Source of the DNA: Streptomyces griseorubiginosus
Lineage (GTDB): Bacteria > Actinomycetota > Actinomycetes > Streptomycetales > Streptomycetaceae
Length of the DNA: 64,000 bases
Assembly: GCF_001514195.1 (NCBI RefSeq)
Contig: NZ_KQ948745.1
Coordinates: forward strand, 124,001 to 188,000
Direction: 5' to 3'
Positions 63,903 through 64,000 of this stretch are shown here, in pieces. Numbering within the stretch: the stretch's first letter is position 1; each line of letters starts with the position of its first letter. A model generated the notes under the pieces. It did not search any database and was not told where the DNA came from. It saw only the letters and a list, made by a program, of their open reading frames with translations. The position numbers and the translations under genes were made by a program.

Positions 63903-64000
63903 CAGCTTCCCTCGAAGTGACCGGACTGGCCTTCGCCTACCCCGACGGGCACCAGGCCCTGTTCGGCGTGGACTTCTCGATCGCGCGCGGCGAGCGGGTG
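63899..64000 (+). CDS. cbiO: ECF transporter ATPase CbiO/NikO (partial, cut by right edge)
   Basis: Only the first 34 codons are present: LEVTGLAFAYPDGHQALFGV and FSIARGERV, the beta-strands before Walker A of an ABC ATPase. The GTG start overlaps the cbiQ stop, so it is the third gene of the metal-uptake operon. Confidence 0.85.
   Translation, partial: MTASLEVTGLAFAYPDGHQALFGVDFSIARGERV

Overview
The window is a piece of a Streptomyces (or very close actinomycete) chromosome. The evidence is GC content above 70 percent with G/C at most third codon positions, frequent GTG starts, 4-base stop/start overlaps, and lineage markers: an SsgA-like sporulation protein, a SalK-type protein, DivIVA/FilP-like coiled coils, a CsbD protein and an actinobacterial protein O-mannosyltransferase. 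The gene order (mfd, glmU, prs, rplY, pth, ppc, galTEK, ispE, rsmA, rpfB, rsmI, pmt, ssgE, cbiMQO) is what I recognise from the core arm of Streptomyces chromosomes. No prophage, insertion sequence, integrase or CRISPR array was seen.

Layout. 1-7.3 kb is a loose set of accessory genes: an HTH-fused N6-methyltransferase cut by the left edge, lipoproteins, an acetyltransferase, a secreted HNH nuclease, an MT0933-type antitoxin-like protein, a nucleotidyltransferase, a SalK-like protein and a TetR repressor. 7.3-15 kb carries mfd, a cluster of four DnaA boxes, and a MacB/FtsX-type ABC exporter. 15-20 kb holds a 14-TM drug exporter, a DUF485/SSS carboxylate symporter pair and a coiled-coil protein. 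20.1-25.6 kb is a compact group built from polymorphic-toxin domains: a three-domain Imm35/deaminase-like/SUKH-4 protein, a WHH-nuclease/SUKH fusion, a YwqJ-type deaminase and a SUKH-3 protein. 25.6-27 kb is an orphan sensor kinase.

27-32 kb is housekeeping: tRNA-Gln(UUG), glmU, prs, rplY and pth, then a sortase-substrate-like surface protein. 32.8-41 kb has ppc, a delta-9 desaturase with its TetR regulator, CsbD, a trans-aconitate methyltransferase divergent from a MarR regulator, and a LuxR response regulator. 42-47.4 kb is a complete galactose unit (galT-galE-galK, divergent from a sodium symporter). 47.4-56.2 kb contains a LuxR regulator with a degenerate receiver, ABC-F, ispE, rsmA, rpfB, tatD and rsmI. 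56.3-61.9 kb is a cell-wall/envelope stretch: protein O-mannosyltransferase, two tandemly duplicated penicillin-binding proteins and ssgE. 62-64 kb begins an ECF-type nickel/cobalt uptake operon behind a Nur-like box; its ATPase is cut by the right edge.

Most worth following up: the 5.4-kb toxin/immunity-domain group at 20.1-25.6 kb; the four evenly spaced DnaA boxes upstream of mfd; nested inverted-repeat elements at two convergent gene junctions, with a third single arm at the end of rpfB; a 43-bp duplication joining the 3' ends of a MarR and a convergent LuxR gene; and several regulators with repeat-type operators directly in front of them.
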